Shown: positions 31,338 to 42,249 of the stretch, piece after piece
Position numbering within the stretch: position 1 is the stretch's first letter
Layout: every line of letters begins with the position of its first letter
Source: Erwinia_E haradaeae_E
GTDB taxonomy: Bacteria > Pseudomonadota > Gammaproteobacteria > Enterobacterales > Enterobacteriaceae
DNA length: 64,000 nucleotides
Reading direction: 5' to 3'
Assembly (NCBI RefSeq): GCF_900699015.1
Contig: NZ_LR217737.1
Location: 372,001 to 436,000, forward strand
The notes under the pieces: generated by a model
Databases searched by the model: none
What the model saw: only the letters and a program-made list of their open reading frames with translations
What the model was told of the DNA's origin: nothing
Made by a program: the position numbers and the translations under genes

Positions 31338-32798
31338 TTCTTTCTTATGTTCTGAAAACAAGATGAGTTATTTATCACTTTATTTATATCTATAATTTTA
31401 ATTATTAGATAGGTGTTTAAGAATGATTGATATATATCTACTGATACCTAGAAGGTATATAGCAAATTTTCTAGTCATTATCAATGTTATTTTACTCAAC
31501 TAAGTTCCTAAAAATTAATTAAAACAAGTAATCTTACGGTTCTACAATCTATTGAGTGTAATTCAATGAGTCAGATTAGATGAATAAGTTTAGTGGATAA
31601 GACGATAGTTCATCTGTAAAAAGTTACTATTTATATATCTTTTATCAAGGTGATTGCGTATAAGTCTTTAAGGTGAATTACCAGAAGAATCCTTGTATCA
31701 CAATATGGTAAAATTTGATTATCAATATTACTTAATTTCTAAATGAAAAGATAACTATATTGTTATGCAGATCTAGTAATTAGAATACAAATGTTTTGAA
31801 GGTTAATCTAGACAATTGTAAGTAGAATATTTTAATCTTTATTAAAAATTGCTTGTTTTATTACAAAGAGCTATCTTAAGATTTGTGGTCTTTGTCTTGA
31901 TAGACCTTATTATTAAAAATTATGTATTTTATAGTTAGTAGGTTGATTTTTTTAAAGTAAATAAATATTTTTTTATTTTTTAAAGATCGAACGTAATATA
32001 ATCGGACTTATTTAGTAATTTAGATAGATAGATTTTCTTGTTTAGACTTAATAGAATTATCTGAAGTGTTATTGATAGTATGTTTTTCTATCTAATGCTA
32101 TGCATTATTATCTATCATCTTCTAATATAATATTCTCTTCTATCTATCAAAAGTAATTTTTAATATATTTAGAAAAATTTTAAATTTTTCCAAGAAAAAG
32201 GAGATATTATTTATTCAATTAATATAGTTATATTTAGAATCTGTTGTTTATATTTATTTTTTAAAGTCAATTATGTACTAATTAGTAAATTTTATTTTCA
32301 TAAAGGAAATCTCCTTTATAATACATATAGAATTCACTATAGAGTGAGCAATGAGACTTAAATATTGATTTCATAGCTCGATTTGTTTTCATAGTTTTTA
32401 GAAAAAATTTCCGTTTAGTTGATATTGAATTTTTTAAAATATTAGATTATCTATTAGTTTTTGCATGTTGTATAAATTTCTCCTCAGAGTATATCATTCT
32501 CACTGACCTTAATCTTATCTATTTTAAAGATATTAAAATAGTTCCGTTAACTGTAACTTAAAGTCAGGATGTATGTTGCTAAAAGTTGATCAAGACCATT
32601 AGATTTATAAATTTTATACAATAATTAGTCAGTTTAATTAAGTTGATTAGATGTCTCTTTTGTTCTTCTTGTAGAAGCAGAACTATTGTGCTTTGAAGGT
32701 TTGTATATTCAGATACAGTGGTTTATTCTATAATTTAGATTATAAGATCATGTCCAAGAAGAATTTTAAGTGAATAATTGTGAAAGATAGGCAAAGTT
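31338..32798. other. 1.5 kb gene-free region upstream of ispA
   Basis: Divergent spacer between walW (minus) and ispA (plus). xseB, which precedes ispA in enterics, is not recognisable. No RNA gene or repeat stands out. Confidence 0.55.
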
Positions 32799-33698
32799 AT
32801 GAGTGACAATTCATTACTAAATAGATATTATCATCGTGTAAATGAAGCGCTTCATCAATATATTATAAAACTTCCATTGAAACACACATCTTTAGTACAA
32901 AGTATAGAGTATGCTGTATTATCAGGGGGAAAACGTTTACGTCCTTTTTTAGTATATGCTGTTGGGAGCATGCTTCATGTAGAGGAAGTGGTTCTTGATG
33001 TGCCAGCAGCAGCTATTGAATGCATACATGCATATTCTTTGATTCATGATGATTTACCTTCCATGGATGATGATAGATCTCGTCGTGGTCATTTAACTTG
33101 CCATCTTAAATTTGGAGAAGATATAGCTATTTTAGCTGGTGATGCATTACAGTCTCTTGCTTTTTCTATATTAAGTGAGTCTCCAATGTTTGGAGTAACA
33201 CCAGAGAATCGGATTTCTATGCTTTCTGAGTTAGCTGGAGCTAGCGGTGTAAAAGGAATGTGTGGAGGTCAGGCTTTAGATTTATTGATGAGAGGTGATA
33301 AGGTAACATTAGAGGAATTAGAATGGGTCTATCTACATAAAACTGGATCTTTAATTCGTGCAGCAATTCGTCTAGGTGCCTTGACAGCTGGAGATATTGG
33401 TTTAGAGATTATACCTATTCTTGATAGATTTGCTAATTCTATTGGTTTAGCTTTTCAAATACAGGATGATATCTTAGACGTTATCAATGACCGAAAATTT
33501 CTTAGAAATAAATTTGACTCCGATAAAAATTTTAATAAGAGCACTTATCCATCATTAGCAGGTTTGGCGAATACCAACATTAAGATACAAGATCTATATC
33601 AAAAAGCTATGGGTGAATTAGCAATGCTTTCTGCAAAATCTTTGAATACAAATTTATTACAGCGTTTAGCGTGTTTTATAATTGAGCATGATATATAA
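32799..33698 (+). CDS. ispA: IspA, (2E,6E)-farnesyl diphosphate synthase
   Basis: IspA condenses IPP with DMAPP and then geranyl diphosphate to give farnesyl diphosphate, the precursor of undecaprenyl and octaprenyl chains. The product is 299 residues, as in E. coli. The first aspartate-rich motif is DDLPSMDDD (84-92), the second is QIQDDILDV (about 222-230), and the chain contains GGKRLRPF (43-50), which binds IPP. A GGCAAAG stretch precedes the ATG. dxs starts 15 bases after the stop, so the two first-and-later isoprenoid steps are co-transcribed, as in enterics. Confidence 0.97.
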   Translation: MSDNSLLNRYYHRVNEALHQYIIKLPLKHTSLVQSIEYAVLSGGKRLRPFLVYAVGSMLHVEEVVLDVPAAAIECIHAYSLIHDDLPSMDDDRSRRGHLTCHLKFGEDIAILAGDALQSLAFSILSESPMFGVTPENRISMLSELAGASGVKGMCGGQALDLLMRGDKVTLEELEWVYLHKTGSLIRAAIRLGALTAGDIGLEIIPILDRFANSIGLAFQIQDDILDVINDRKFLRNKFDSDKNFNKSTYPSLAGLANTNIKIQDLYQKAMGELAMLSAKSLNTNLLQRLACFIIEHDI

Positions 33699-33713
33699 CC
33701 TTTAAATGAGATT

Positions 33714-35597
33714 ATGATGAGTTTTGAGCCTTCTAAATACCCTACACTTGCTCTAGCAAGCACGGTAGAAGAATTACGGTTGAGACCAAAAAGTATTCTG
33801 CCATTGCTTTGTAATGAGCTAAGGGAGTATTTGCTAGCAAGTGTTAGTTATTCTAGCGGTCATTTAGCTTCTGGGTTGGGAGTAGTAGAACTAACAGTTG
33901 CTTTGCATTACGTCTATAATACGCCATTTGATTCGCTTGTTTGGGATGTTGGGCATCAGGCTTACCCTCATAAGATTTTAACTGGGCGTCGTGATAACAT
34001 AGGTACAATTCGACAAAAAAACGGATTACATCCTTTTCCTTGGCGTGAGGAAAGTGAGTTTGATGTTTTGAGTGTTGGTCATTCATCGACTTCGATTAGC
34101 GCTGGGCTTGGTATGGCTGTTGCTGCGTCTAAAGAGGCAAGAGGTCGTAAAACAGTATGTCTGATTGGTGATGGAGCAATTACCGCCGGTATGGCATTCG
34201 AGGCTATGAATCACGCTGGTTCGGTAAAAGTAGATATTTTAGTTGTTTTGAATGATAATGAGATGTCAATTTCTGAAAACGTAGGTGCTTTAAATCATCG
34301 TTTGGCTACGATTTTATCAGGTGAAGCTTATACCTGTATACGTGAAAATAGTAAAAAAGTGTTTAATGCTGTTTCTCCAATCAAAGAGTTATTTAAGCGA
34401 ACGGAAGAACATCTTAAAGGCATGCTTGTCCCTGGTACCTTATTTGAAGAACTTGGTTTTAATTATATTGGCCCTATAGATGGTCATGATATAGGGGCAC
34501 TTGTGCTTACTTTGCGCAATATGCAGTCCTTAAAAGGACCACAGTTTTTGCATGTAATAACAAAAAAGGGAAAAGGGTATTATCCAGCAGAACATGATCC
34601 TATTACTTGGCATTCAGTACCTAAATTTGATCCAAATAGAGGTTTGTTGCCTGAAAATACTGGAGGTCTGCTTAGTTACTCTGAAGTTTTTGGTCAATGG
34701 TTAAGTGAGACTGCATCTGTTGATAATAAGATGATAGCTATTACACCAGCTATGCGAGAAGGTTCTGGCATGGTTAAGTTTTCACGTGAATATCCAGATC
34801 AGTATTTTGATGTAGCCATTGCTGAGCAACATGCAGTCACTTTTGCTGCTGGATTAGCCATTGGCGGTTATAATCCAGTAGTAGCAATTTATTCTACTTT
34901 TTTACAACGTGCATATGATCAGGTTATTCATGATATTGCTATTCAAAAATTATCAGTATTATTTGCAATTGATCGTGGGGGGGTGGTAGGAGGAGATGGG
35001 CCAACTCACCAAGGAGTATTTGATCTTGCTTTTTTACGTTGCATTCCTAATATTGTTATTATGACACCAAGTGATGAAAATGAATGTCGTCAGATGTTGT
35101 ATACTGGTTATCACTACAAAGGTGGACCGAGTGTAGTACGTTATCCGAGAGGTTACGGAACTGGGGCACGTTTAGAATCGCTAGCTTCTCTTCCTTTAGG
35201 TAGAGGAATAGTAAAGCGACGAGGCGTAAAAATAGCGATCTTAAATTTTGGTGCATTACTGTCTCAGGCTATAGTAGTTGCAGAAGATTTGAATACTACT
35301 CTAGTTGACATGCGTTTTGTAAAACCCCTAGATAATGAGCTGATCTTGGAGATAGCAGAAGAGCATCAAATAATGGTTACTCTAGAAGAAGGAGTAATTA
35401 AAGGTGGTGCTGGTAGTGGTATTAATGAATTATTAATGGCTAAAAGAAGACAAATATTAGTTCTTAATATTGGTCTACCAGATGAATTTATTCCCCAGGG
35501 GGATCAGGAGCAAATTCGCATAGATTATGAGTTAGATAGTGCTGGTATTCAGAGAAAAATTACAGATTGGTTAGGACAAGATATCGATATTGTTTAA
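33714..35597 (+). CDS. dxs: Dxs, 1-deoxy-D-xylulose-5-phosphate synthase
   Basis: Dxs joins pyruvate and glyceraldehyde 3-phosphate with thiamine diphosphate, the entry step of the MEP isoprenoid route. The product is 627 residues (620 in E. coli). Visible are the SGHLASGLG His motif, DVGHQAYPHKILTGRR, the ThDP-binding GDGAITAGMAFEAMNHAG ... NDNEMSIS block, the catalytic-Glu region DVAIAEQHAVTFAAGLA, and DRGGVVGGDGPTHQGVFD. Two adjacent ATGs (33714 and 33717) are possible starts; the sequence does not decide between them. It follows ispA by 15 bases. Together they point to continued synthesis of undecaprenyl phosphate for the wall and of quinone side chains. Confidence 0.97.
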   Translation: MMSFEPSKYPTLALASTVEELRLRPKSILPLLCNELREYLLASVSYSSGHLASGLGVVELTVALHYVYNTPFDSLVWDVGHQAYPHKILTGRRDNIGTIRQKNGLHPFPWREESEFDVLSVGHSSTSISAGLGMAVAASKEARGRKTVCLIGDGAITAGMAFEAMNHAGSVKVDILVVLNDNEMSISENVGALNHRLATILSGEAYTCIRENSKKVFNAVSPIKELFKRTEEHLKGMLVPGTLFEELGFNYIGPIDGHDIGALVLTLRNMQSLKGPQFLHVITKKGKGYYPAEHDPITWHSVPKFDPNRGLLPENTGGLLSYSEVFGQWLSETASVDNKMIAITPAMREGSGMVKFSREYPDQYFDVAIAEQHAVTFAAGLAIGGYNPVVAIYSTFLQRAYDQVIHDIAIQKLSVLFAIDRGGVVGGDGPTHQGVFDLAFLRCIPNIVIMTPSDENECRQMLYTGYHYKGGPSVVRYPRGYGTGARLESLASLPLGRGIVKRRGVKIAILNFGALLSQAIVVAEDLNTTLVDMRFVKPLDNELILEIAEEHQIMVTLEEGVIKGGAGSGINELLMAKRRQILVLNIGLPDEFIPQGDQEQIRIDYELDSAGIQRKITDWLGQDIDIV

Positions 35598-36190
35598 AAT
35601 TTATATTACATAAAATATTTAGTTACTTGATCATTTTTGTTTAAATAACGTAAAAAGATTGGATTAATTTGGTTAAATATCTTTTTAATTAGGGTTATAA
35701 TAACAAGTAATTCTCTGTTTACGTATTTTATAAAAAGATTTTGATACAATGGTCACTATTTTAATAGTAGAATCTTATATTCTATCGATAAAATTTATTA
35801 TTAAGTAGAAAAAAGACGATAAAGTTATGAGTTTTATCATAAAGCCTTTTTATAAAAGGGAGTTAATTCTTATCTAATTTGAGATAAAAGTTTACGAGAT
35901 GAGTAAATTTACTACTTTCCATAAAAATATAATGAAAATTTCTTTTTAAAAATTTACTAATGTCTCTAAGTTTAGGAAACAAGATGGATTGTATATAAGA
36001 TTAGATTACGTTAGCAGATTATAGGGTATCTCACTGTTAATAGTTAAAATTAGGGTTTTTATACTGATTGAAATAATTATGTATATTTAACTATTTTTTA
36101 ATAAAAACTTTTGATGAAAAATATGATTTCTTTTTTTAAAAGAAAGAAATAGACATTAGATTTTATTTTAGTTTTATGAGGAGATGAATA
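35598..36190. other. gene-free region, about 590 bases
   Basis: A+T-rich spacer between dxs and ubiK. No gene trace, RNA or clear terminator seen. Confidence 0.55.
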
Positions 36191-36457
36191 ATGATTGATG
36201 CAAAAAAAATTGCAATGTTAGCTAGGCAAGTTCATAACGCTATGCCAATTAGTATTCGTGATTTTGGTTATGATATTGAAACAAAAATACGTCAGACACT
36301 ACAAGCACAGTTGACTCGATTAGATTTAGTTAGTCGTGTAGAGTTTGATGCTCAGGCAGAGATTTTATTGAGAACGCGTGAAAGGTTGAGTATTCTAGAA
36401 AAGAGGTTATCTGAATTAGAAGATATTAAGCATGATGAAATATCAGATCATATATAG
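36191..36457 (+). CDS. ubiK: UbiK, ubiquinone biosynthesis accessory factor
   Basis: UbiK (YqiC) helps the aerobic ubiquinone-synthesis complex, together with UbiJ. The 88-residue product matches the family: IDAKKIAMLARQVHNAMP at the start, KIRQTLQAQLTRLDLVSRVEFDAQ in the middle and a C-terminal coiled coil (LLRTRERLSILEKRLSELE). E. coli UbiK is 96 residues; this one is shorter at the C-terminus, ending soon after the coiled coil. A strong ribosome-binding sequence (GAGGAG) lies 8 bases ahead of the ATG. It is flanked by eroded DNA on both sides. ubiX lies 4 kb away, so parts of the ubiquinone route are retained; the rest is outside the window. Confidence 0.93.
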   Translation: MIDAKKIAMLARQVHNAMPISIRDFGYDIETKIRQTLQAQLTRLDLVSRVEFDAQAEILLRTRERLSILEKRLSELEDIKHDEISDHI

Positions 36458-37741
36458 ATAGCATGTATTCTATAATTTATTAGTGATTTTAGGCTTTTTA
36501 TATGAAATTAAATTAGGATTGATTTTAATATGCTTGAAATATAGATTATTCAATTGCTTTAAAATGAGATTATTGAATCTGATGATATGCATTTCATATT
36601 TTTCTATTTTCATCTTATAGTTATAAATAATTTGAATGAAGCTCTTTAATAAAAGAGTATGACAGGATTTGTTCCTAAATTACTATAATTATATGCATAG
36701 TGATCATTTTTATAATGATGTGATTTGATACTAAACTGTTAATCGGATTTTTTCTCAGATCTTTCATATTGATATTTTATAAATCGAGATCCATTGAAAT
36801 AATATTTCATTATTACGATTATTTATTGTAATAAAGTTGTTGCTTAGAAATATTATGCCAATTATTAAAAATATGTGAATAGTATCAAGAATTTAGTACG
36901 GAATGATTATATCATTTTATGATGATAGTCAATAGATATGATAAAAATGAATTTTTTATATCAAGAAAGATTTTGATAAGAAATCGTACAATAGTTACAG
37001 AATGTCAATAGCCTATCCCACTATAATATATAGTGGGTTGTTTTAATTATTCTGAATAAATAGGCTATATCATTGATATTTATCATATAAAATCTAGTTA
37101 TAGAAGATATATACTAAAATTTTTGATTTAGTATCTATTCTAGACTAGAAAATATGAATGTCAGATATCTCTATTTAAGAAGTGATATACTAAGATTAGT
37201 TTATTTTCTGAAAACAATTCATTAATTACTTTGCTTATATTATAGAATGCTGTTTTAGAGAGTTGCTTTATTATAAAGGTGAGCTATTATAACTTCTCTC
37301 AATCAGATCTGATTATATTAATTGTATTAATTTTATAATATTTCTATATCAATAGAATTAAATGATTGACTCGTAAGATGAATAGTTTTAAATATTCTCT
37401 ACTAGTAATTTAGATATGTATTCTTAGATATTGAATAGTTATTATTTTTATAAAAATTGGTAGATCATTTAGAGATAGGTAGCTATGTAGTTGTACTAAA
37501 GGTACATAATGATTACATGATCTTAAGGGGTATGTATTTAATTATAATATTAGATATTATCTATGTGATAGATAGTGTATATAGATATTCTAATTAGTTA
37601 CTTAATAAAATTGTTAATTAGTTTGGTAATTCATTAACAAGTGGATCTTTCAGAAAGTATAATACTTCAGTGGACGTAAATTTAAATTCAGATTGAAATG
37701 TCAATTTTACACTAGATATTATATAGTAATTGGAATTATTT
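36458..37741. other. 1.3 kb gene-free region
   Basis: Spacer between ubiK and cvpA. A stable stem-loop with a flanking outer repeat lies at 37008-37068. No gene remains recognised; dedD, upstream of cvpA in enterics, is not visible. Confidence 0.55.
37017..37037 (+). terminator. terminator-like stem-loop within nested inverted repeats
   Basis: CCCACTATA (37017-37025) pairs exactly with TATAGTGGG (37029-37037) around a three-base loop and is followed by TTGTTTT, which looks like an intrinsic terminator on the plus strand. An outer pair, ATAGCCTA (37008-37015) and TAGGCTAT (37061-37068), encloses it. No gene is within 550 bases upstream, so it may be all that is left of a lost gene or small RNA. 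Confidence 0.4.
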
Positions 37742-38221
37742 ATGATCTGGATAGATTATAGCATTATCGCAATTATTAGTTTTTCTTCTTTTATTAGCCT
37801 AGCGCGTGGTTTCGTTAAGGAAGTAATTTCCTTATTCACTTGGTTTTGTGCATTTTTAATAACTAATCGCTATTATTCTCATCTTGCTATTTTGTTGACA
37901 GGCTTTGACAATGAAGTAATTCGTAACGGTGTTGCTATTATGTGTCTTTTTATAAGTATTTTGATTGTTGGTGCTATTTTTAGCTCTATTATAGGGAGCC
38001 TAGTTTCTAAAACTAGTTTTTTAGCAGTAGATAAGGTGTTAGGAGTTTTTTTTGGCGGGTTGCGTGGTATATTGATTGCTGCTGCTATATTGTTTTTTCT
38101 CGATGCTTTTACTAGTTTTTCTCAACTTCCAGATTGGCAGCAATCTCAACTAATTCCTTACTTTAAGTATATTACTCAGTCAGTCATAACTTATCTAAAA
38201 AATCAAGAAATTTTTTATTAA
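37742..38221 (+). CDS. cvpA: CvpA, inner-membrane protein
   Basis: CvpA is a small polytopic inner-membrane protein, known from colicin V export and from cell-envelope homeostasis, encoded just upstream of purF. The 159-residue product has about four membrane segments. Conserved pieces include MIWIDYSIIAIISFSSFISL at the start, ARGFVKEVISL, the DKVLGVFFGGLRG loop and the LIAAAILFFLDAFTSF segment. I chose the ATG at 37742 because it gives the family N-terminus (WIDY); a TTG four codons upstream is in frame but adds nothing conserved. purF begins about 40 bases downstream, so the enteric cvpA-purF operon is kept. Confidence 0.95.
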   Translation: MIWIDYSIIAIISFSSFISLARGFVKEVISLFTWFCAFLITNRYYSHLAILLTGFDNEVIRNGVAIMCLFISILIVGAIFSSIIGSLVSKTSFLAVDKVLGVFFGGLRGILIAAAILFFLDAFTSFSQLPDWQQSQLIPYFKYITQSVITYLKNQEIFY

Positions 38222-38262
38222 AATATGGGTACCATAAGGTCAGATTATGAGGACATATCAAT

Positions 38263-39780
38263 ATGTGTGGTGTTGTTGGGATCGCTGGATTTATGCCTGT
38301 TAATCAGTCTATTTATGACGCATTAACAATGCTTCAACATCGCGGACAAGATGCTGCTGGTATTGTAACTATCGATGAAATGAATTATTTTCATATGCGA
38401 AAAGGAAATGGTTTAGTGAGTGATGTATTTCAAATTACTCATATGAATCGCATGAGTGGTAATATGGGGATTGGTCATGTTCGTTACCCAACAGCTGGCA
38501 AATGTAGCGCATCTGAGGCTCAACCTTTTTATGTTAATTCTCCGTATGGCATTACATTAGCCCACAATGGGAACATTACTAATGCTATTGCATTACGTAC
38601 CGTGTTATTTCAAAGTGGTCATCGCCATATTAATACCACTTCGGATTCTGAAATTCTTCTTAATATTTTTGCTCAGGAGCTGGACTCATTTCAATGTTAC
38701 CCTCTTCAAGAAGAAAATATTTTTTCAGCTGTATCTAAGCTTCATAAAAAAGTACAAGGTGCTTATGCTTGTGTTGCGATGATTATTGGTCATGGTTTAG
38801 TTGCTTTTAGGGATCCTTATGGAATTCGATTGTTAGTTATTGGACAGCGTACGATAGATGATGGACGTGTTGAATATATGGTAGCTTCTGAGAGTGTAGC
38901 ATTGGATGCGTTAGGATTTAAATTACTAAGAGATATAGAACCTGGAGAAGCAGTGTATATAACTACATCAGGAGAGTTGTTTAGTCATCAGTGTTCTGAT
39001 AATCCACAATGTACTCCATGTTTGTTTGAGTATGTATATTTTGCTCGTCCAGATTCATGTCTCGATAAAATTTCTGTATATAGTGCTCGTGTTCGTATGG
39101 GAACTAAACTTGGCATGAAGATCGCAAATGAATGGAGGCATCTCCATATTGATGTAGTTATTCCTATTCCTGAAACATCCTGTGACATAGCTTTAGAGAT
39201 CGCACGTATTCTTGATAAACCGTATCGACAGGGTTTTGTAAAAAACCGTTATGTAGGACGTACTTTTATTATGCCAGGTCAGAACTTACGTCGCACTGCA
39301 GTCAGACGTAAGTTAAATACAAATCGTGCAGAATTCTATGGTAAAAATGTATTATTAGTAGATGATTCTATTGTGCGTGGAACTACTTCTGAACAAATTA
39401 TTGAGATGGCGCGTGAAGCAGGTGCGCATCAGGTATATTTAGCATCAGCGGCTCCAGAAATCCGTTTTCCAAACGTATATGGGATTGATGTTCCCAGTGT
39501 TACAGAGTTAATTGCTCATGGCCGAGATGCAGATGAGATTTGTTATTTAATTGGGGCTGATGGATTGATTTTCCAAGATCTTACAGATCTTATTAATGCA
39601 GTACGAGAAGATAATCTAGATATTACTACATTTGAATGTTCTGTATTTAATGGTATTTATATAACTAAGGATGTTGATCAGAAATACTTGTCATATTTAG
39701 AAGAATCACGTACTGATTATTCTAGAGATTTAAAAAATATAAGCGAGGTAGAGAATTTGGAAATATATAACGAGCTTTAA
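38263..39780 (+). CDS. purF: PurF, amidophosphoribosyltransferase
   Basis: PurF makes 5-phosphoribosylamine from PRPP and glutamine, the first committed step of purine synthesis. The product is 505 residues, the same as in E. coli. After Met removal the N-terminal Cys (MCGVVGIAG) is the glutaminase nucleophile; HRGQDAAGI and the RYPTAG loop follow. The PRPP-binding motif VLLVDDSIVRGTTS is near residue 362. The C-terminal part is divergent but open. It follows cvpA with a 42-base gap and a GAGGA ribosome-binding site about 9 bases ahead of the ATG. No PurR operator is recognisable upstream of cvpA. Other pur genes are outside the window. Confidence 0.97.
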   Translation: MCGVVGIAGFMPVNQSIYDALTMLQHRGQDAAGIVTIDEMNYFHMRKGNGLVSDVFQITHMNRMSGNMGIGHVRYPTAGKCSASEAQPFYVNSPYGITLAHNGNITNAIALRTVLFQSGHRHINTTSDSEILLNIFAQELDSFQCYPLQEENIFSAVSKLHKKVQGAYACVAMIIGHGLVAFRDPYGIRLLVIGQRTIDDGRVEYMVASESVALDALGFKLLRDIEPGEAVYITTSGELFSHQCSDNPQCTPCLFEYVYFARPDSCLDKISVYSARVRMGTKLGMKIANEWRHLHIDVVIPIPETSCDIALEIARILDKPYRQGFVKNRYVGRTFIMPGQNLRRTAVRRKLNTNRAEFYGKNVLLVDDSIVRGTTSEQIIEMAREAGAHQVYLASAAPEIRFPNVYGIDVPSVTELIAHGRDADEICYLIGADGLIFQDLTDLINAVREDNLDITTFECSVFNGIYITKDVDQKYLSYLEESRTDYSRDLKNISEVENLEIYNEL

Positions 39781-40369
39781 TTATTAATGTAAACTTCATA
39801 GTCAAATACTATTTAAAGATACAATTTTTATATTTTTTATGAGTTGTCTATAGTTCTTATTTATTATATTAATTGATGGTGGATAAAATCAAACTAGTAC
39901 TAATAAATCTTTTTTATTTTATATGACTGGATGATATTCATAGTGTATTGTTGAGTAAAAATGATACTATAATATAGTTAAGTAGATGTTATCTCTTACT
40001 TTGAAGAGATGCTGAATTTTCATTATATCAAGATATAATTGTATGATAATATTTTATTTTTTTAGTTCTTTATTTAATAGATCATTAAATCTTTTATTAT
40101 GAAATAAACTATATAGTAATGTGATTAATATGTATTATGATTTTTATTTTTGTAAGAGAGCTTTAGTATGGTTTTAGTTAGATAGATATAGAAATTTTAT
40201 TGGTGTAGAAATGGGTCTAATTTTTTATAGTTAGGATCTAAGTTCTTGTTTATAAAGATATTTAGATTATATTTTATGTTTATCAATATCAATATTCAGT
40301 AATATGACCCGAATGAGCACTAAAGTTCGTAAGATGTTTTTCTATACAATTAGGGTTGGGATAGATGGT
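39781..40369. other. gene-free region between purF and ubiX
   Basis: About 590 bases. In enterics ubiX follows purF closely; here the spacer has expanded or a gene between them has eroded. Nothing recognisable in it. Confidence 0.55.
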
Positions 40370-40966
40370 ATGAAGCGATTGATCGTGGGTATCTCTGGTG
40401 CAAGTGGAATTATTTATGGTATACGAATTTTACAGATTTTACAACATGTGAATGATATTGAAACGCATCTTGTTATGAGTGAAGCAGCCCATCAAACACT
40501 ACTGCTTGAAAGTGATTATTCAGTAAATGATGTTCATGCTATGGCCGATGTGGTGCATGATGTTCATGACATTGCGGCGAGCATCTCTTCTGGATCATTT
40601 AAAACTAGCGGTATGGTGATATTACCTTGTTCTATAAAAACCTTATCTGCTATTGTACATAGCTATCATAATGGGCTTATGATTCGTTCTGCTGATGTAG
40701 TATTAAAAGAAAAACGCCGTCTAGTTTTATGTGTACGAGAAACTCCACTACATCTTGGACATCTTCGTATGATGACTATAGCATCGGAGATAGGTGCTAT
40801 TATTATGCCTCCAATAGTTGCATTTTATCATCGTCCTCATAATGTAATGAGTGTTATTGATCAAACAGTAAATCGTGTTTTAGATCAGTTTGACATTAAG
40901 CTCAAGAATGATCTTTTTACTCGTTGGGAAGATGGATCATCTAGTCCACTTAGAGAAATAGATTAA
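40370..40966 (+). CDS. ubiX: UbiX, flavin prenyltransferase
   Basis: UbiX prenylates FMN to give the cofactor for the decarboxylase UbiD in ubiquinone synthesis. The product from the ATG at 40370 (KRLIVGISGASGIIYG, with the FMN-binding GISGASG at 7-13) is 198 residues; E. coli UbiX is 189, and the extra residues are a C-terminal tail (SSSPLREID). Conserved stretches include IAASISSGSFKTSGMVILPCSIKTLS, LCVRETPLHLGHLRMM and IIMPPIVAFYHRP. An in-frame upstream ATG would add 22 non-conserved residues, so I do not use it. It lies downstream of purF as in enterics. No ubiD is visible here. Confidence 0.96.
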   Translation: MKRLIVGISGASGIIYGIRILQILQHVNDIETHLVMSEAAHQTLLLESDYSVNDVHAMADVVHDVHDIAASISSGSFKTSGMVILPCSIKTLSAIVHSYHNGLMIRSADVVLKEKRRLVLCVRETPLHLGHLRMMTIASEIGAIIMPPIVAFYHRPHNVMSVIDQTVNRVLDQFDIKLKNDLFTRWEDGSSSPLREID

Positions 40967-41619
40967 TTATGACTTCATTTATAATGAATACTGTAGAATA
41001 GTTCTTTTAACTACAAAATAACATAAAAGATAAATTAATAAATTTATATTAGGTATGGTATAATCATAGATACCATCTAATATGGTGTTAGATAAAAATA
41101 TTTACTTATGAATTGATGATGAGAACATATGTTTCATAAATTAATAGATAATAGGATATGTATTTTTTAATTTTTTAGGAAAATTTTTTAATGAACTGAA
41201 TCAGCAGTGTAATTGATTTAAATTCCAGTTTTATATATTATAGTAATTTTACATATTAATATCGTGTTTTACAAGAAAAATAATTTATATTTTCTGTTCC
41301 ATTCTTAAAAGAATTGTTTTCTAAATCATAGATAGTTGTATTTAGCATTATATTTATGTGTATATTTATATCTTATATTAGAATTTTATAGATAGGATAA
41401 TAAGATAGTCATCTTATTATCTCTTCATCTCAAAAATATTTTTCATTTTTAAGAACAAGATTAATTTATAGTTATGTAGTTCAACATAAACTTGGAATAA
41501 TGATTTTTAGTAATTAACGAGTCTTGTATATTTAAGTATTTGCATTGTATAAGTGTACCAACTATAGGATGGTTAGCATATCTGTATTTGATATTTTCTA
41601 TGAAAAGGTGGTATTTTAA
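40967..41619. other. gene-free region between ubiX and dsbA
   Basis: About 650 bases, A+T-rich. No gene trace seen. The dsbA partner gene srkA/yihE, which precedes dsbA in enterics, is not recognisable. Confidence 0.55.
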
Positions 41620-42249
41620 ATGAATAAGATTTGCGTAGTGTTATTGGGTCTATGTTTGACACTAAGCGTTTCAGCTTCTGAGTTTATAAATGGTCAACAC
41701 TATATTACATTGAATACGCCTATTCCTATTGAAGCTCAAATAGTTGAATTTTTTTCATTTTATTGTCCGCATTGTTATCAGTTTGAACAATCTTGGCCTA
41801 TTGGACATACTCTAAAAAGAAACTTTCCTTCTCGTGTTAAAATCATAAAGTATCACATTAGATCTCTTGGTGGGGATATGGGTCATATATTAACGCGTGT
41901 ATGGGCGATGGCTATGGTTATGGGATTAGAAAATAAGGTTATTTTACCTATTTTTCATGGGATTTTATATGATCATACTATTACTGATGCAGCTTCTTTA
42001 AAAAATGTTTTTATGAAAGTTTCTGGGATAAAATCAGTAGAATATGATAGAGCTTGGAATAGTGATAAAGTAAAGTTGTTAGTAGTCCAACAAGAACAAA
42101 TTGCAGGAGATATAGGTCTAAAAGGGGTCCCAACGATGTTGATTCATGGAAAATATGTGATTAATAACAGTGAGTTAGATTCTAGTTCTGTAAAGACTTA
42201 TCTTCAACAATATTTTCATTTAGTAGATTTTTTGCTTGCTAAAAAATAA
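41620..42249 (+). CDS. dsbA: DsbA, periplasmic thiol:disulfide oxidoreductase
   Basis: DsbA introduces disulfide bonds into exported proteins. The 209-residue product starts with a signal peptide (positive NK, hydrophobic core VVLLGLCLTLS, cleavage near SVSAS at about residue 19-20). The active site is FYCPHC, with Cys49 and Cys52, the same CPHC as the enteric enzyme, and the cis-Pro loop is GVPTML near residue 170. Length is one more than E. coli. A GGTGG ribosome-binding sequence lies upstream of the ATG. A retained DsbA implies that disulfide-bearing envelope proteins are still made. DsbB is not in the window. Confidence 0.96.
   Translation: MNKICVVLLGLCLTLSVSASEFINGQHYITLNTPIPIEAQIVEFFSFYCPHCYQFEQSWPIGHTLKRNFPSRVKIIKYHIRSLGGDMGHILTRVWAMAMVMGLENKVILPIFHGILYDHTITDAASLKNVFMKVSGIKSVEYDRAWNSDKVKLLVVQQEQIAGDIGLKGVPTMLIHGKYVINNSELDSSSVKTYLQQYFHLVDFLLAKK

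Noticed and set aside
32460..32798. xseB upstream of ispA
   Set aside because: Expected by synteny, but stops occur in all frames and no XseB block is visible.
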